A stretch of 64,000 nt of DNA from Meloidogyne chitwoodi (taxonomy: Eukaryota; Nematoda; Chromadorea; Rhabditida; Meloidogynidae), in assembly GCA_015183035.1 (NCBI GenBank), contig JACZZP010000012.1, positions 1,054,001-1,118,000 of the forward strand, written 5' to 3'. Positions within the stretch are counted from its first letter, which is position 1. Each line of letters begins with the position of its first letter. The translations under genes were made by a program, and so were the position numbers. Under the pieces are notes generated by a model. It made no database searches and had not been told where the DNA came from. It worked only from the letters and a program-made list of their open reading frames with translations. Below, one piece after another: positions 31,680 to 43,520 of the stretch.

Positions 31680-34215
31680 TTAATTTCTTCTATTTTTGCC
31701 ATTTTTTGAATTTATTTTTAATTTTTCATTATCTTCATTATTGTCATAATACATAGAATAATAGTCATCATTACGTCGAAAATTACTAAAAAAAAAATTT
31801 TATTTTATGTTTTAAATTAATTTTTAATAAAAATATATATTTTTAATTTTTATAATTATTTGCCTTTGAGTTATTTTTGTTGCTAATGTTGTTGCTACAA
31901 TAATTTTTGTTTTTTGTTCATTTTTTTCTTGCCTTTGAGTTTTTGTTGTTTTTAATATTTCTGTTTGATTATTTTTAATTTTATTATTAAATTCTTTTTC
32001 TTTTTTTGAAAAAATTATAATTCTTTTTTGTTTTTGATTATTTATTTTATTATTATTATTATTTGTTTGATTATTATTTGTTTTATTATTATTATTATTA
32101 TTAGGAATTAATTCACTTTTTTCAAAATAATTAATTTGTTCTTCTTCAGGAAATTCATCTTCTTAAAATTATAAAAAATAAAATAAAGTTTATTATTATG
32201 GGAGGATATTAACAAATTAAAAAATATATTTAAATTTTCTTATTTTTTTACTTATAATACCTTCATCAAAAGATATTGGTTTTGAATCTATAGATTCTGC
32301 AATTTCAGGTAATTCTTCAATCTTTTTTTCTTCAATTTTTTCATTTTGTTTTTTATTAATTATTTTTGGTATTTTTGAATTAATTTTTATTTCTTTTTCT
32401 TCTAAATTTGAATAATAATCTTTTTCTAATTTTTCATTAATTGAAAATAATATTTTAGTAGTTAATTTATTATTATCTTCATTTATATCAGAAAAATCAA
32501 TTCCTATATTTTCATCATCCTTTTAAATTTTTAATTAAATTATTTTTTTAATTATTTTGTTACTTTATTTTCTGCAATTTCCAATAATTTTCCTTTTTTA
32601 TTTTCTTTTTTATTATTTTCACCAAATAATTGTGAAATACTTTCTGGGCCAGTAAAATTCTCCAAAAGTTGTGGATTTGTTAATAATTCTCCAATTATAT
32701 CAAAACCTTTTGGATCATTTAATAATGAAATTGCTGTCTTTTTTATATATAAAATAATAATATTTATTTATTTATTAAAAATATTACCTGAAAATTAGAA
32801 AAGAATTCACTTTTTTTAAATTCATCTAATGCTTTATAAATATCAGAACAACTAAGACGATTACAAATAAATGGAATTTCTGGAAATAATTGTTGTTCAT
32901 CATCTAATTTTCCATTTTTTGTATTACTTAGTAATAAATTAATTATTTTTGTAAAATCATTATTATTATCTAAATAAAATAATTTAATTACTTTAAATAA
33001 ATTATATATAAATTCGACAATATATTTAATTAATTATAAAATAATAATTGTCTAATTTATTTATTTTTAATTAATTAAACTTGGTGAATCATTTAATTTT
33101 AATTGTTTTGTAATTTCTTCTTTTCTTTTATCATTAACAAAATTAAAAATTTCTGTAAGTAAACCACTTTTACCAAATAAAGCATTTTTCCATTCTTTAT
33201 TATCTTTTTTTTAAATTTAATTATTAATTAAAATAAATAATATATTATATTATTTTACTAAATGTTTCATGTAAAATTGTTGTCATTCCATTTAATTTTG
33301 TTGATTGGGGATGAACAGAATGAACATAAGAAGAAGAAGAAGAAGAAATATTTTGTTCCTCTTAACTTTTCAATAAAAAATTATTTTTTTTTTAAATTTC
33401 CAACTTGTTATTGTCATTGGTTTTGCATCAATACTTTCACTTATTTTTTCTGGAAAAATAATCCTTTCTTCATAAGATTTTAAAGTTGGACTACGAGGTA
33501 ATGGAGGAGAAGAAGAAAATTGTTGAGAAATATTTTTTTTAATTGGCTAAAATTTAAAAAAAATTTCAAAATTTATTTATTTATTTATTATGTATAATAA
33601 TAAATTTATTTTAAATTAATTTTATTTAAATTAATTTAAAAAATACATTTTGTTGATTAAAATCTTTAATAAAATTATTATTTTTATTATTTATTATTGT
33701 TGTACTTCTTCTTTCAATTTGTTTTTGATTTTCTTCTATAAAGTTTTTTTTTAAATTTTTTTATAAAAAATAACTTGAATTTAATGCTTCATCTATTTGT
33801 GTTAACATTTTAATAAATATTTGTACAAATTCTGATTTATTTAAATATTCAATTAATTCATTAAATATTCCATTATTATTTGTTATTTTTGGTAATAAAT
33901 CTTTTTAAAAATAAATAAATAAATAATTATTAAAAAATATTTATAAATTAATAATTATAAATATTCTCCTTTAAATAATTTTAATTTTAAAAACATTTAT
34001 TTTTATTAAATAATTTTACTTTCATTTTTTTCTAATTTTTCTTCTCTTCTATAATTATTATCTTTTAACATTGGAATTGCAAAAACAGAAGAATTAAATA
34101 AAATAAATATTATTGGAAAAATTAAAAAAAAGGAAAATAATTGAATAAATAATATTTTAATTAAATTATTATAAAAAATATTTATCAAATTTTTTGATAT
34201 ATTTCTTCTCCTCAT
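31680..34215 (-). CDS. Asn/Lys-rich protein with signal peptide or anchor (gene A), unrecognised
   Basis: Exons (minus) 34215-34020, 33900-33775, 33735-33647, 33546-33405, 33360-33259, 33203-33081, 32969-32788, 32737-32564, 32519-32261, 32161-31864, 31785-31680; 598 aa. A basic start MRRRNISKNL is followed by a long hydrophobic helix (about residues 20-47), so secreted or single-pass. Several helical Leu/Phe-rich blocks follow, including PFICNRLSCSDIYKALDEF… and LLNDPKGFDIIGELLTNPQL (about residues 290-345). The last third is Asn/Gln/Lys repeats. The last intron starts GC (donor at 31863). I know no function; the cysteine block resembles that of gene B. Low-complexity frames make exon borders moderately certain. 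Confidence 0.72.
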
Positions 34216-35418
34216 TTATTAAAATAATAATTTTAATTTAATTAATAATAATATTTTAAATTTTAATTTGATTGGATGTTTGTATATTTATTTAAATATT
34301 ATTTATTTTTAAATAATTTAAATATTGAAGGAATCTCTAAAAAATTTTATTTTTTTTTTAAATCTAAAAATTGACCAAAATAAAATATAAAAAATTTAAA
34401 GAGAATATATTTAAATGCCAAATGAGAATATTTTAATAATCCTCTCTTTTTAAGTTTTGTTCTTACTTAAATAAATTGTTAGTTACAGGCCTTGACCTCA
34501 TTTTAATAATTTCCTGTTTTTTTTTGTTTATAATGAATATTTTTTGGCTTTTGCGCATTTATTAAAAAATAAAAAAATAATTTAAGTATGTAATGTCCTT
34601 GAATATTTTCTGGATTAAAATATTTAAAAATAAAATAAATATTGGATAATTAATTTAAATTATTTTATGTAAAAAAGATCAAAAATTAAATCAATAAAAT
34701 TCTTTCAAAACTTTATTTAATTTAATATATTTAAAAAAAGAGGGAAAATCTTTTAATATATATCCTTAGGATCAAAGAAAAATAAAAAAGTGTTGAAAAA
34801 TGAGAAAAGAATAATTCAATGAAAATAAGAAGATTTACAATTTAGATGTTTGCGCGATTTGAGTAAATGGCCATCCAGTTTTATATGTATTACTCTTTTT
34901 TATTAAATAAAATATATTGTAGAAAATAAAAGATGTGATCAATGGCCTTCATAGAGCAATTTTCTTCTTCTTTTTTTTACCCTTTGAATTTTTTATTTTA
35001 ACGGCCATCAATTTCAATTTTGAGATAAAAAAATAATAATATCTAAAAAAAGATATATTTATAGAAAAAATAAATAAAAGAAAAGAATAAAAATAAATAC
35101 TTGTTTTTATATTAATTAATTAAATAAAAATATATAATTAATTTAAATGAGTCATTTAAAGAATTTTTGTAATTTATTAATTTTATTGAATAATCTCTTT
35201 AATTATTTAATTTATATTTAATTAATATCTTTAAATTCTAATCAATTTATTTTAAAAAAGAAAAATAATTAAATCTTTATATTCCCTCATAGCCTTATAG
35301 TTTTACTATTTTTTATATTTTATTTTTCAATAAAATTCCTTTGATATACTAATCTTTTATTTTTTAAAATAAATAATATTTCTTTATTTATTTTTATTTT
35401 ATTATCATTTTTAAATTA
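34216..35418. other. Intergenic spacer between genes A and B
   Basis: 1.2 kb, AT-rich, between two same-strand genes. Nothing distinct was seen. It is presumed to hold the gene A promoter. Confidence 0.5.
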
Positions 35419-37585
35419 TTAAATAATTAAATATTCTAAACAATTATCTACAGAAGAATTTAATTTAAAATTATTTTGTTTCTTTTCATTTTCATCATTT
35501 AAAATTTCAATAAAATCTTCATTATTTTTTTCTTTTTTAATAATATCATCATAATAATCATTAGAATTTTTTAAATAATTATTATTATTATTATCTTTAA
35601 GTCTTTAATTAATTTTATATTTTTATTTATTTAAATAAATAAATAAACCTTTTATTTAACCAATTCTTCATTTCATTTTCTTCTAAAATTATTTCTTCTT
35701 TTTCAGGAATATTATAATAATTATTATTTTTATTATTTATTTGTTTATTATCTTCATCAGCAAATTCCTTTTTTAAAAAAAAAATAAATTAAATTAATTT
35801 TAAAAAAAAAACCTCTGCCTCTGGAATATTTGAAATAAATGAATTATTATTTAATTTATTTGTTGTACTTTCTAAAATAATTAAATTAATTTTTTTTAAT
35901 TTTAAAAATAACTTTTTTGTATTTTTTGTGAAATAATTTTATTATTTTCTTCATTTCTTTCAAAATTTTGTTTATTATTAAAATTAAAAGAATTAGATAA
36001 AGGCCAAAATTTTAATGAATTAATAATTTCATTTTTATTTAAATTTTCTTCTTCATTATTTTTTAATTTTTTTATAGATAAAATAGGATAATTATTTGAA
36101 TCTTTTTATTTTAATTAATTTTAATTAATTTAAAATAAATAATAACCTAAAATTGTATTTGATAAATAATTTTGTTGTTTTTCATTATTATTTATTTTAA
36201 TATTAATTAAATTAGTAATTATTTGAGGTATTATTGTTGTTGATATATTATTATTATTTTCTTTTTCTTTATTATTTATTGACCAAGTTCTAGATCCTTT
36301 TTTTAAATAATTATTATTTAATGGTTTTTCTAATATTTTTTTTGTTGTTGGTGTTGTATTATTTATTAAAGTTTTATTATTTAAAATACTAAAAAAATAA
36401 ATAAAAAGAATAATATGTAAATAACCTTTTTATTATTTCTTTTTCATTATTACTATTTTCATCAAAATTAATAATTTTAGTAATTTGTTTTTTATTTTCT
36501 TTATCATTTTCTATTGTACTCATAAAACGATCAATTAATTGAAATGCTTTTGCAAAAAATGCACATTGTCCTTCATTTAAACCATTTTCTTTACAAGCAT
36601 CTTTTATAGCTCCAGGATTTCTTTTTTTAAATAAAATTAAAAAAATATTTAAATAAATATTTATTTACGATCCAATTGTTTTTCTCATTTTATTATCAGA
36701 AATTAATTGAGAAACCAATTTAAGATTAGCAAAATTACTGTCATATTTAAAATTATGTGCTGCACAAGCTACAAATTTACATATACGAGAATTACCCTTA
36801 AATTTAATTTTTTTAAATTTCTATTTAATTAATTAAATTATTTTTTAAAAATAAGAAATTTAATTTAATCTAAAAAACTGTCTAATTATAATAATAAATA
36901 CCTGACAAATTGGTGAAATACCAGAATTTCCATTATTATTAATTTCTGATTTTAAAATTTCTTCATTAACTTGTCCATCACCAAGAATTTCAATTTCACG
37001 TATACGAGAAGATGATAATTTTTGTATTTCTTTTGACTTTAATTTTTCTTTTTTAAATATTTAAAAAAAATATTCAAACATTTTTTGAAGAAGGAGAATT
37101 ATTATTATTTAAATTATTTTGACCACCAATAATTACATCATTAGCTAAAGACTTTGCACTGCCAACGAGTGGACGAACAAGACGAAGAGCTCCATAAATT
37201 AATTCATCAAATTGAGCTATAAATAAATTAATAATAAAAATAAAAAATATTATTATTATATTAAAACTGTTTAATTAATTAATTTTTTTTTTCAATTTTT
37301 GGTAAATATTTTATAAAATAAAAAATTTAAGATTTTACAAAAATTCTAAACTTTCAGAACTTGCAAATAAATTATTTAATAATTGTTTATTTTATATAAT
37401 ATTGTTTTTTTTTGAAATATTTATTTATTTTTACCACTTTGTCTTCTTTGTCTTAATCCATTATTTTTATTTATTATTAAAGAACATTCAGAAATATTAA
37501 AAATTAGAATAATTAAATAAAAGCTAATAATTATTAAAGTAATAAAATTGTAAAAAGAAATTAAATAATTTAATAATTTAATCAT
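35419..37585 (-). CDS. Asn-rich secreted-type protein with Cys block (gene B), unrecognised
   Basis: Exons (minus) 37585-37435, 37216-37080, 37036-36902, 36796-36669, 36620-36426, 36388-36147, 36101-35913, 35871-35813, 35767-35649, 35602-35419; 512 aa. A hydrophobic N-terminus (residues 1-33) suggests a signal peptide. The folded part (about residues 51-230) contains ALRLVRPLVGSAKSLANDV and a six-Cys region: SPICQGNSRICKFVACAAHN, then NLKLVSQLISDNKMRKTIGS, GAIKDACKENGLNEGQCAFF. The rest is Asn/Lys/Glu-rich and disordered. The acceptor of exon 3 is taken at 37037 because the nearer AG gives a stop. I do not recognise the family. Spacing, orientation and the C-x(3-4)-C … SLL/QLI-x-D … IG-x-NP pattern suggest relatedness to gene A. 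Confidence 0.74.
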
Positions 37586-39644
37586 TTTTAATTATTTTAA
37601 TAATAAATAAATAAAAGATTTTTTAAAAATATTATTTATAATTAATTTTAAAAAATAATAAAAAATATTTTTTATTCTCAAAATTAAAGGAGATATATTT
37701 AATTAGTTTATTTATTAATTTAAATTAAAAATATATTTAAATTATTTAAAAATATTTTTATTTTTGTATAAATTGAGACATTAAAAATAATTAAAAATTA
37801 ATTTTGGACAACAATTTATTTATATATATTCTTCTAATAAAAAAATAAATATAAAAATTTAAGTAAAATATTTTAAAAAATTATTATAAAAATATTTTAT
37901 TTATTTTTTTATGTTGAAGGCCGTTATTACTTAAAAGAGCGCAAGAATTTTGAAGGATAAATAAATTTATATATGTAAATAAATATAAAGGATGATGCAT
38001 AAATAGATCGATTTTCCAACATTAGAAAAAAAGAGATTTTCTCATTGAATTGTTTTTTTAATATATTTTGAATGTATAAAGTGAAAAATATTAAAAAAAA
38101 TAAATAAAATAATATTTATCTTTAATTGTTGATTTTTTTAAATTAAAAAATAATTATCAATCCAATTTATAATGATCAATTGAAGTCAGTTATAAATAAT
38201 AATTAAATTAATATTAAATATTAAATATTTACGAAAAATGTTAAGGCATCATTTTTTCCCTTTTCATTTTATTTTTTGAGTTATTTTTATTTAAAGATAA
38301 CTAACTAATTAATAATTTAAACTTCTACAAACTGAGAGGAAGCTGCAATATATTTTTTCTTCCAACAAATAAAAATTGTAAAAGCCGGACATGAAATGAA
38401 ATTAAGCATTTGGAAACAAGTTATTATGTGGTGATGTTCTAAATCAACATATCTCTCTTAAATCAAAATGAAAGTAGGAACTTTGTTAGAAGGAAGAAAG
38501 ACTTCCCTTAGGTCACCATTGATAATTGTTTGACCATTAAGTCCCAAAATACCTTACGTTAGATTAATTTTGCTAATTAAAAATATTTCTAAAACCATTT
38601 TAGGTATTTTTATGAAAATTTTTTTTGAAAAGAGCGAAAATTTTAAATGCGCGGATCGATTTTCCTCCTATTAAAGAGATTTAGTGCTTTGATTTGCTAT
38701 TTAAGAATGTCTCCTCTTTATGAGTTTTGAATTCAAAAATGTGTTTTTAAAAGGGGTGTATTTGTGTTATGTATAAATATATTTAGAATTTATGGAATTA
38801 AATTAAATTATTCCTTTAAATTTTTTATTTTGTAAAAACTAAATATTTTATTCAAACTAAATTAAGCCAAATCTATATGTAATTTCGCCCAATCCCTTGG
38901 AATCTAATATTATAACGAGATACAATTCTAGTCTGTAAATTTATAATTTTTGTAAATTAATATGTAAATGTTTGTAGTGTTTTAGATTTTTATGATATTT
39001 TTTGTTTTGATTTTATTTGGTGTATACTATTCAGTCTTGGCCGTTTCAGTTCCATAAAAAACTGAAACGTCTTCTTTCAAGTTATAAATTTATCAAAAAC
39101 ACATCCTTTTATAAAAGAAAAATTTGTTTTATCAAAGAGTAAACAAGAACTTTTACTATTAGACTTAAAATTGGGAAAAAATGATAAATGATTGTATGTA
39201 AGAATATTTGTTTAATTTTAATTTTTTTATATTCAGTAATATCCCAATTTTTTTAGATTTTAAAAAATCAACTAATATTGAATTCCTTGAAAATATTATT
39301 TATTTCTTTTTCTTTGAAATTTCAACAAGGATTAGGAAAATGTTCAATATTTCATTTTTCTCTCTTTCATAATAAAAATATCTTTTTTCTTTTTATTGTT
39401 TTTTGGACTTTTTGATAAGAATTTTGATATTACATTCTCATAAATAAAAATTTATATTTTATTATTGCCTGGTTAGACTGAAATATCCTAGTTTAAATAA
39501 AATAGTTTTTTTCATGTTATTTAGTTTATAACAATTGTAAGCAAAAATTTTTTTATGATTACATATTAAAATATTTTTTTTTTTTAGATAATATTATTTA
39601 TATTATTCTGATAAATTATATATTTATTTATTGGAATTGTGTAT
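37586..39644. other. Divergent intergenic region
   Basis: 2 kb between gene B (minus) and the next plus-strand gene. AT-rich with one small perfect hairpin, CGTTTCAGTT (39042-39051) with AACTGAAACG (39060-39069) over an 8-base loop. No gene is supported. Confidence 0.5.
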
Positions 39645-42600
39645 ATGCGTTTAATTCAGCAGGCACGACCACCAGCAAATTCTACAATTCGATTGACCCC
39701 AGAAAAGGAAGAAGTGATATTTTTTAAATTTTATTTTTAATTTTTTGAATTTAATTATTTCAGGAAAACAATCAAAAAACAATTCCTGATAGTGGTATTT
39801 TAGATTCAATAACAGAATTAACTTATCTTGCTGTAGACGATGTAAATTTAAAATTATATCCTTACAATTTAAATTTAGTTTGTCTAAAAATGTAACTTTG
39901 TTCCCTCAAATATAAAGTCTTCCATATTCCTTTAATTATTTATTTTGAATGGTTAACAAATAAGATGCTACGGAAATTTTCAATAAATTCTGTTATTATT
40001 AAAATTTAAATTTTTTAGACAAATGATCCTGATTTCGGTAAAAATGGCTTTTTGTCTGCTGATCGTTTCCGTTCTGGAGGTTTTTAACTGAAGATATTTT
40101 TAAATTAATTATTTTTAGACTGTTTGCCTCTCATAAACGATCAAATCCCGGAGAATTTTGACTTACCAAAATTGGAATTTTGTGGTTATGTGGATTGTAA
40201 TCGAACAAAAATTGACTCCTTTGATGATAAAAAAAAAATTATTGATGAGCGGAGTATTTTGGAAGAAGGAAAAGCATTTGAAACAAAAGGAATAAATAAG
40301 GTATCAATTTTTTAAATTGAAGGTTTTATCTTGACTTGTTACTTTGTCAATTTATTCTTTATTTGGTCATTAATTTGCGGATTTTTATTGTACGAGGGGC
40401 TTTGAACTATTGACGGCACTACTGAAGATTGCATGGTTTTTTTTGCGGACATTTTTTGTGGATAAAATTATATATTATTTGTCTACGTTTTTTGATTGCT
40501 TTTTGCCTAAGGCAATAAAGAGGTACATTTGTTAACAATCGTTCACATGGGTAAAAATTGAAACATGATTCCAAAAAATATAAAATACATTTTAAATTTC
40601 AAAAAAAGCACATTTGGATCTATTGGGAGTGTTTTATTACTTCTCCATTTTTGGGCCCATTGCTAGTTGGTCTTGGAGCAAACTTGGACCTATTTTTTGA
40701 AATTTATTCTAATGTGTAAAGGTATTTTAGTCTGAGTGTGTTTTGCCTTCACACGAACAATAAAATATTTAGATAAATTTAAACTAATAGGTCAAAGTTT
40801 GCTCCAAGACCAACCAGCCATGGGCCCGAAAATGGAGTAAGTAAAACACTCCCAATAGATCCAAATGTGCTTTTGGTGATATTTCTAATGTAATACCAAC
40901 CATGTAAGTTGATTTTGTTGTATTGTAATGAAGTAAAATTTTTAAGAGTTAGAATCATTTTATTGAATAATTATTAACAAAAATGTAAATGACAAGGTGG
41001 AAAACATTTTATTCATATTTTATTAACCCAGTACAACCTTATTGCCTTAAGGCAAAGAATGAAATAACATATACTAATTTAATGATATACCTATATTAAA
41101 AATGTCCGCAGAAAAAGTCCGCAAAAAAAAACCATGTGATCTTCAGTAGTGCCCTATTGTCTTAATTAATAGAATAATTAGCGACCTGTACTTAAGCCTG
41201 ATCTTTTTTGTTGGAAATTTTTTGAATTAAAGTTTTCATGATTGCCTTTACTATTTGAAACAAAATTTTTTCCTTTTAGTCTAATACTAGTTCAAAATCA
41301 AATAATACAATTACTACAATAGCTCAATCAAATACGACTACTACAACTACTACTTTAGGAAATAATCGAAATCAATTAAATGATAGAAATCGAATAAATT
41401 CTGATGAACGCAAACTTTATGTTAGTTTATTTATATTCGATTTTTGAGATGAAGATTGGGTTCTCCAGGCATAATGATTTACTAGAAAAATTTTAGTTGG
41501 AGAATTAATTTAAAAAAATTTTACTTTCCTCATCTTGACAAAAAAACAATAAACTTGTATTTGGTTCATTTTTTAACTCTAAAATTTTACTAAAATCTGT
41601 TAAAATCTAACTTTTCAGTTTCAGCAGAATACTCCACAACATCGTCAAGTTGAAATAGATAATGGACAGAATCGTACAATCGAGAAAAAACGTCGTAAAC
41701 CACAATCTAAGGAAAAGGCTCAAATCATAAAACCGCAGGAAGAGCCTGGTAAATTAAAAACATATTTTATTATTTTTTCAATTAAAAAGGTTATGTTGGT
41801 CATAAGGATGTTGAGGATATTATGAAAACAATGGGCTTTGAACAGCCCCAACAAAAACAGCAAAGATCACAAAAGGCTACTAGTCCTGGAAATGGTGTTA
41901 ATGTTGGAACTACTGTTATATCTCCTTTTCTTTCTATTAATTGTGTTAATTCTTCAACGAAAAAACAAATTAGTAAGAAACAAAAACAAAAGGTTAGTTT
42001 TCATATTTATTTCATTTTTTGATATATTTTACAAATTTATAAATGGTCTTTAAACACCAAATAATTTTTTATTAACTATTGATAATGAAACCTTATATTG
42101 TTTTTGTATAAAATTTAATGTTGTTAATATAATTATTTTTATAGCCTCGTCAAATACAACAAGAAAAAAATATTTCTTATATAAAACAACAAGATTTAAA
42201 TAAAATTAATACTTTAGTTAATGGTAATAAAATAACTTTAAGTACAAGTATTAGTTTGGATGGAAATGCTGTTGAGTTGGATGAAGAACTTGATGTGGGG
42301 ATTGAATTGGACAATAATGATGTTTGCTTTTTTGAATTAAACTAAAAATAATATTAGATTTTTTATTCAGAAAATTTATTATTTTAAGTAAAAATTCTAG
42401 GAACTAATTCAAAAGCAAGGTGATGATAATAAAATTATCAATGAATTTTACAATGACAACAAAAAAAATTTTGAAAACGAGCAAGATAAACAAGAAGTTA
42501 AAGAAGTAAAAAAAGATGAAAAAGAACAAAAAGATGTTCAACAAAAACAATGCAAACAAAGTAAAGAAAATAAACCTAAATGGACTTCTTCCAGATTAGA

Positions 42601-43097
42601 TGAGAAAAAACGTTTATGGAAACAAAAAATTGAAGAAACACCATTGATTGTATGTTATCCTTTTACCTATGTATATTAAATATTTAATTATTGACCCTTT
42701 TAACGAAAATTGAAAAAATGTAAATTTATAATGACAAATAAGCATTCTCCAATATGAATAAATTTAATTTTTTAACTTATTAAAAAAAATCTTTCATCAA
42801 ATTTCTTTTCAGGAACGAATACCAAAAAATTTGTTGGTTTCACTTGGTTGGAGCAACCCAGTTACAATTTTGAGTCCATTTGTTAGTCGTATTAATGACA
42901 AAAAACCATTGAATGCGGAAGAAGCTCGTAAAATTTGGGAACAAAATCCTGCCCCAGAACATTTATTGGAAAAGACTTTTATTAATCAAAAATTCGCTCA
43001 AAATGTTAACTCAAAACAAAAAGGACAAACAGGGAGAAGATATTTTAATAAATCACGTAAACAATTGGTATCTAATAATAGGCGGACTTTTCAATAA
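39645..43097 (+). CDS. Lys/Gln-rich protein, unrecognised
   Basis: Exons 39645-39713, 39764-39841, 40019-40079, 40119-40300, 41280-41420, 41619-41748, 41790-41992, 42145-42321, 42401-42649, 42813-43097; 524 aa. No membrane segment or signal. The N-terminus is acidic to neutral (DCLPLINDQIPENFDLPKLE), the middle is Thr/Gln/Asn-rich with KKRRKPQSKEK (possible nuclear signal), and the most conserved-looking part is C-terminal: WTSSRLDEKKRLWKQKIEE, then LLVSLGWSNPVTILSPFVSR and NAEEARKIWEQNPAPEHLLE, before a basic Arg/Asn tail. The pattern suggests an adaptor or RNA-related protein, which is inference only. Exon 1's donor (GTGATA) is weak. Intron 4 carries a fold-back transposon. Confidence 0.72.
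40407..41161. mobile_element. 740-bp fold-back element in an intron
   Basis: Element 40415-41153 begins GGCACTACTGAAGATTGCAT and ends with its near-exact reverse complement, and nearly the whole element is palindromic: inner arms 40609-40700 and 40787-40880 match over about 90 bp, and GCCTAAGGCAATAA words mirror at 40505 and 41040. Flanking octamers CTATTGAC (40407-40414) and CTATTGTC (41154-41161) differ at one base, fitting a hAT-type 8-bp duplication. No open frame. Confidence 0.8.
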
Positions 43098-43520
43098 ATT
43101 TTTTATTGGTTTATTTGTTGTTACCTATGTTGACATTTGATTTTATATTTGGATTATATACAATAAAAATTGCGAAATATATACAAGAATTATAGAATAT
43201 TTTATAAAATTATACGACCGCGCCCAAGCATTAAGATCCGCGTGTTACATTAAAAAAAAATTTTTTTAATATTTTTAAGATATTTACAAATCTTTAGCTA
43301 TTTCGCAATTTTATTTGATCTTTCACAAAAATATTTATGCTCATTTTTCTTTGGCCTTTTGCGCGTTGTTTACTTCAATAAATATAGATTTTAATAAATA
43401 AATTTTATGTTTATTCAACATTTTTTATTTGTTTTATACAATAATAAAAAGAATAATAAAATTCTTTTTTGTTTTTTAATATTTAGTTAATGTTTATTTT
43501 GATTTATTGCTTTTATTGCT
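43098..43520. other. Intergenic spacer
   Basis: 423 bp, AT-rich, same-strand spacer before the SPOC-domain gene. A GC-richer patch lies near 43212-43245, with no identified element. Confidence 0.5.
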
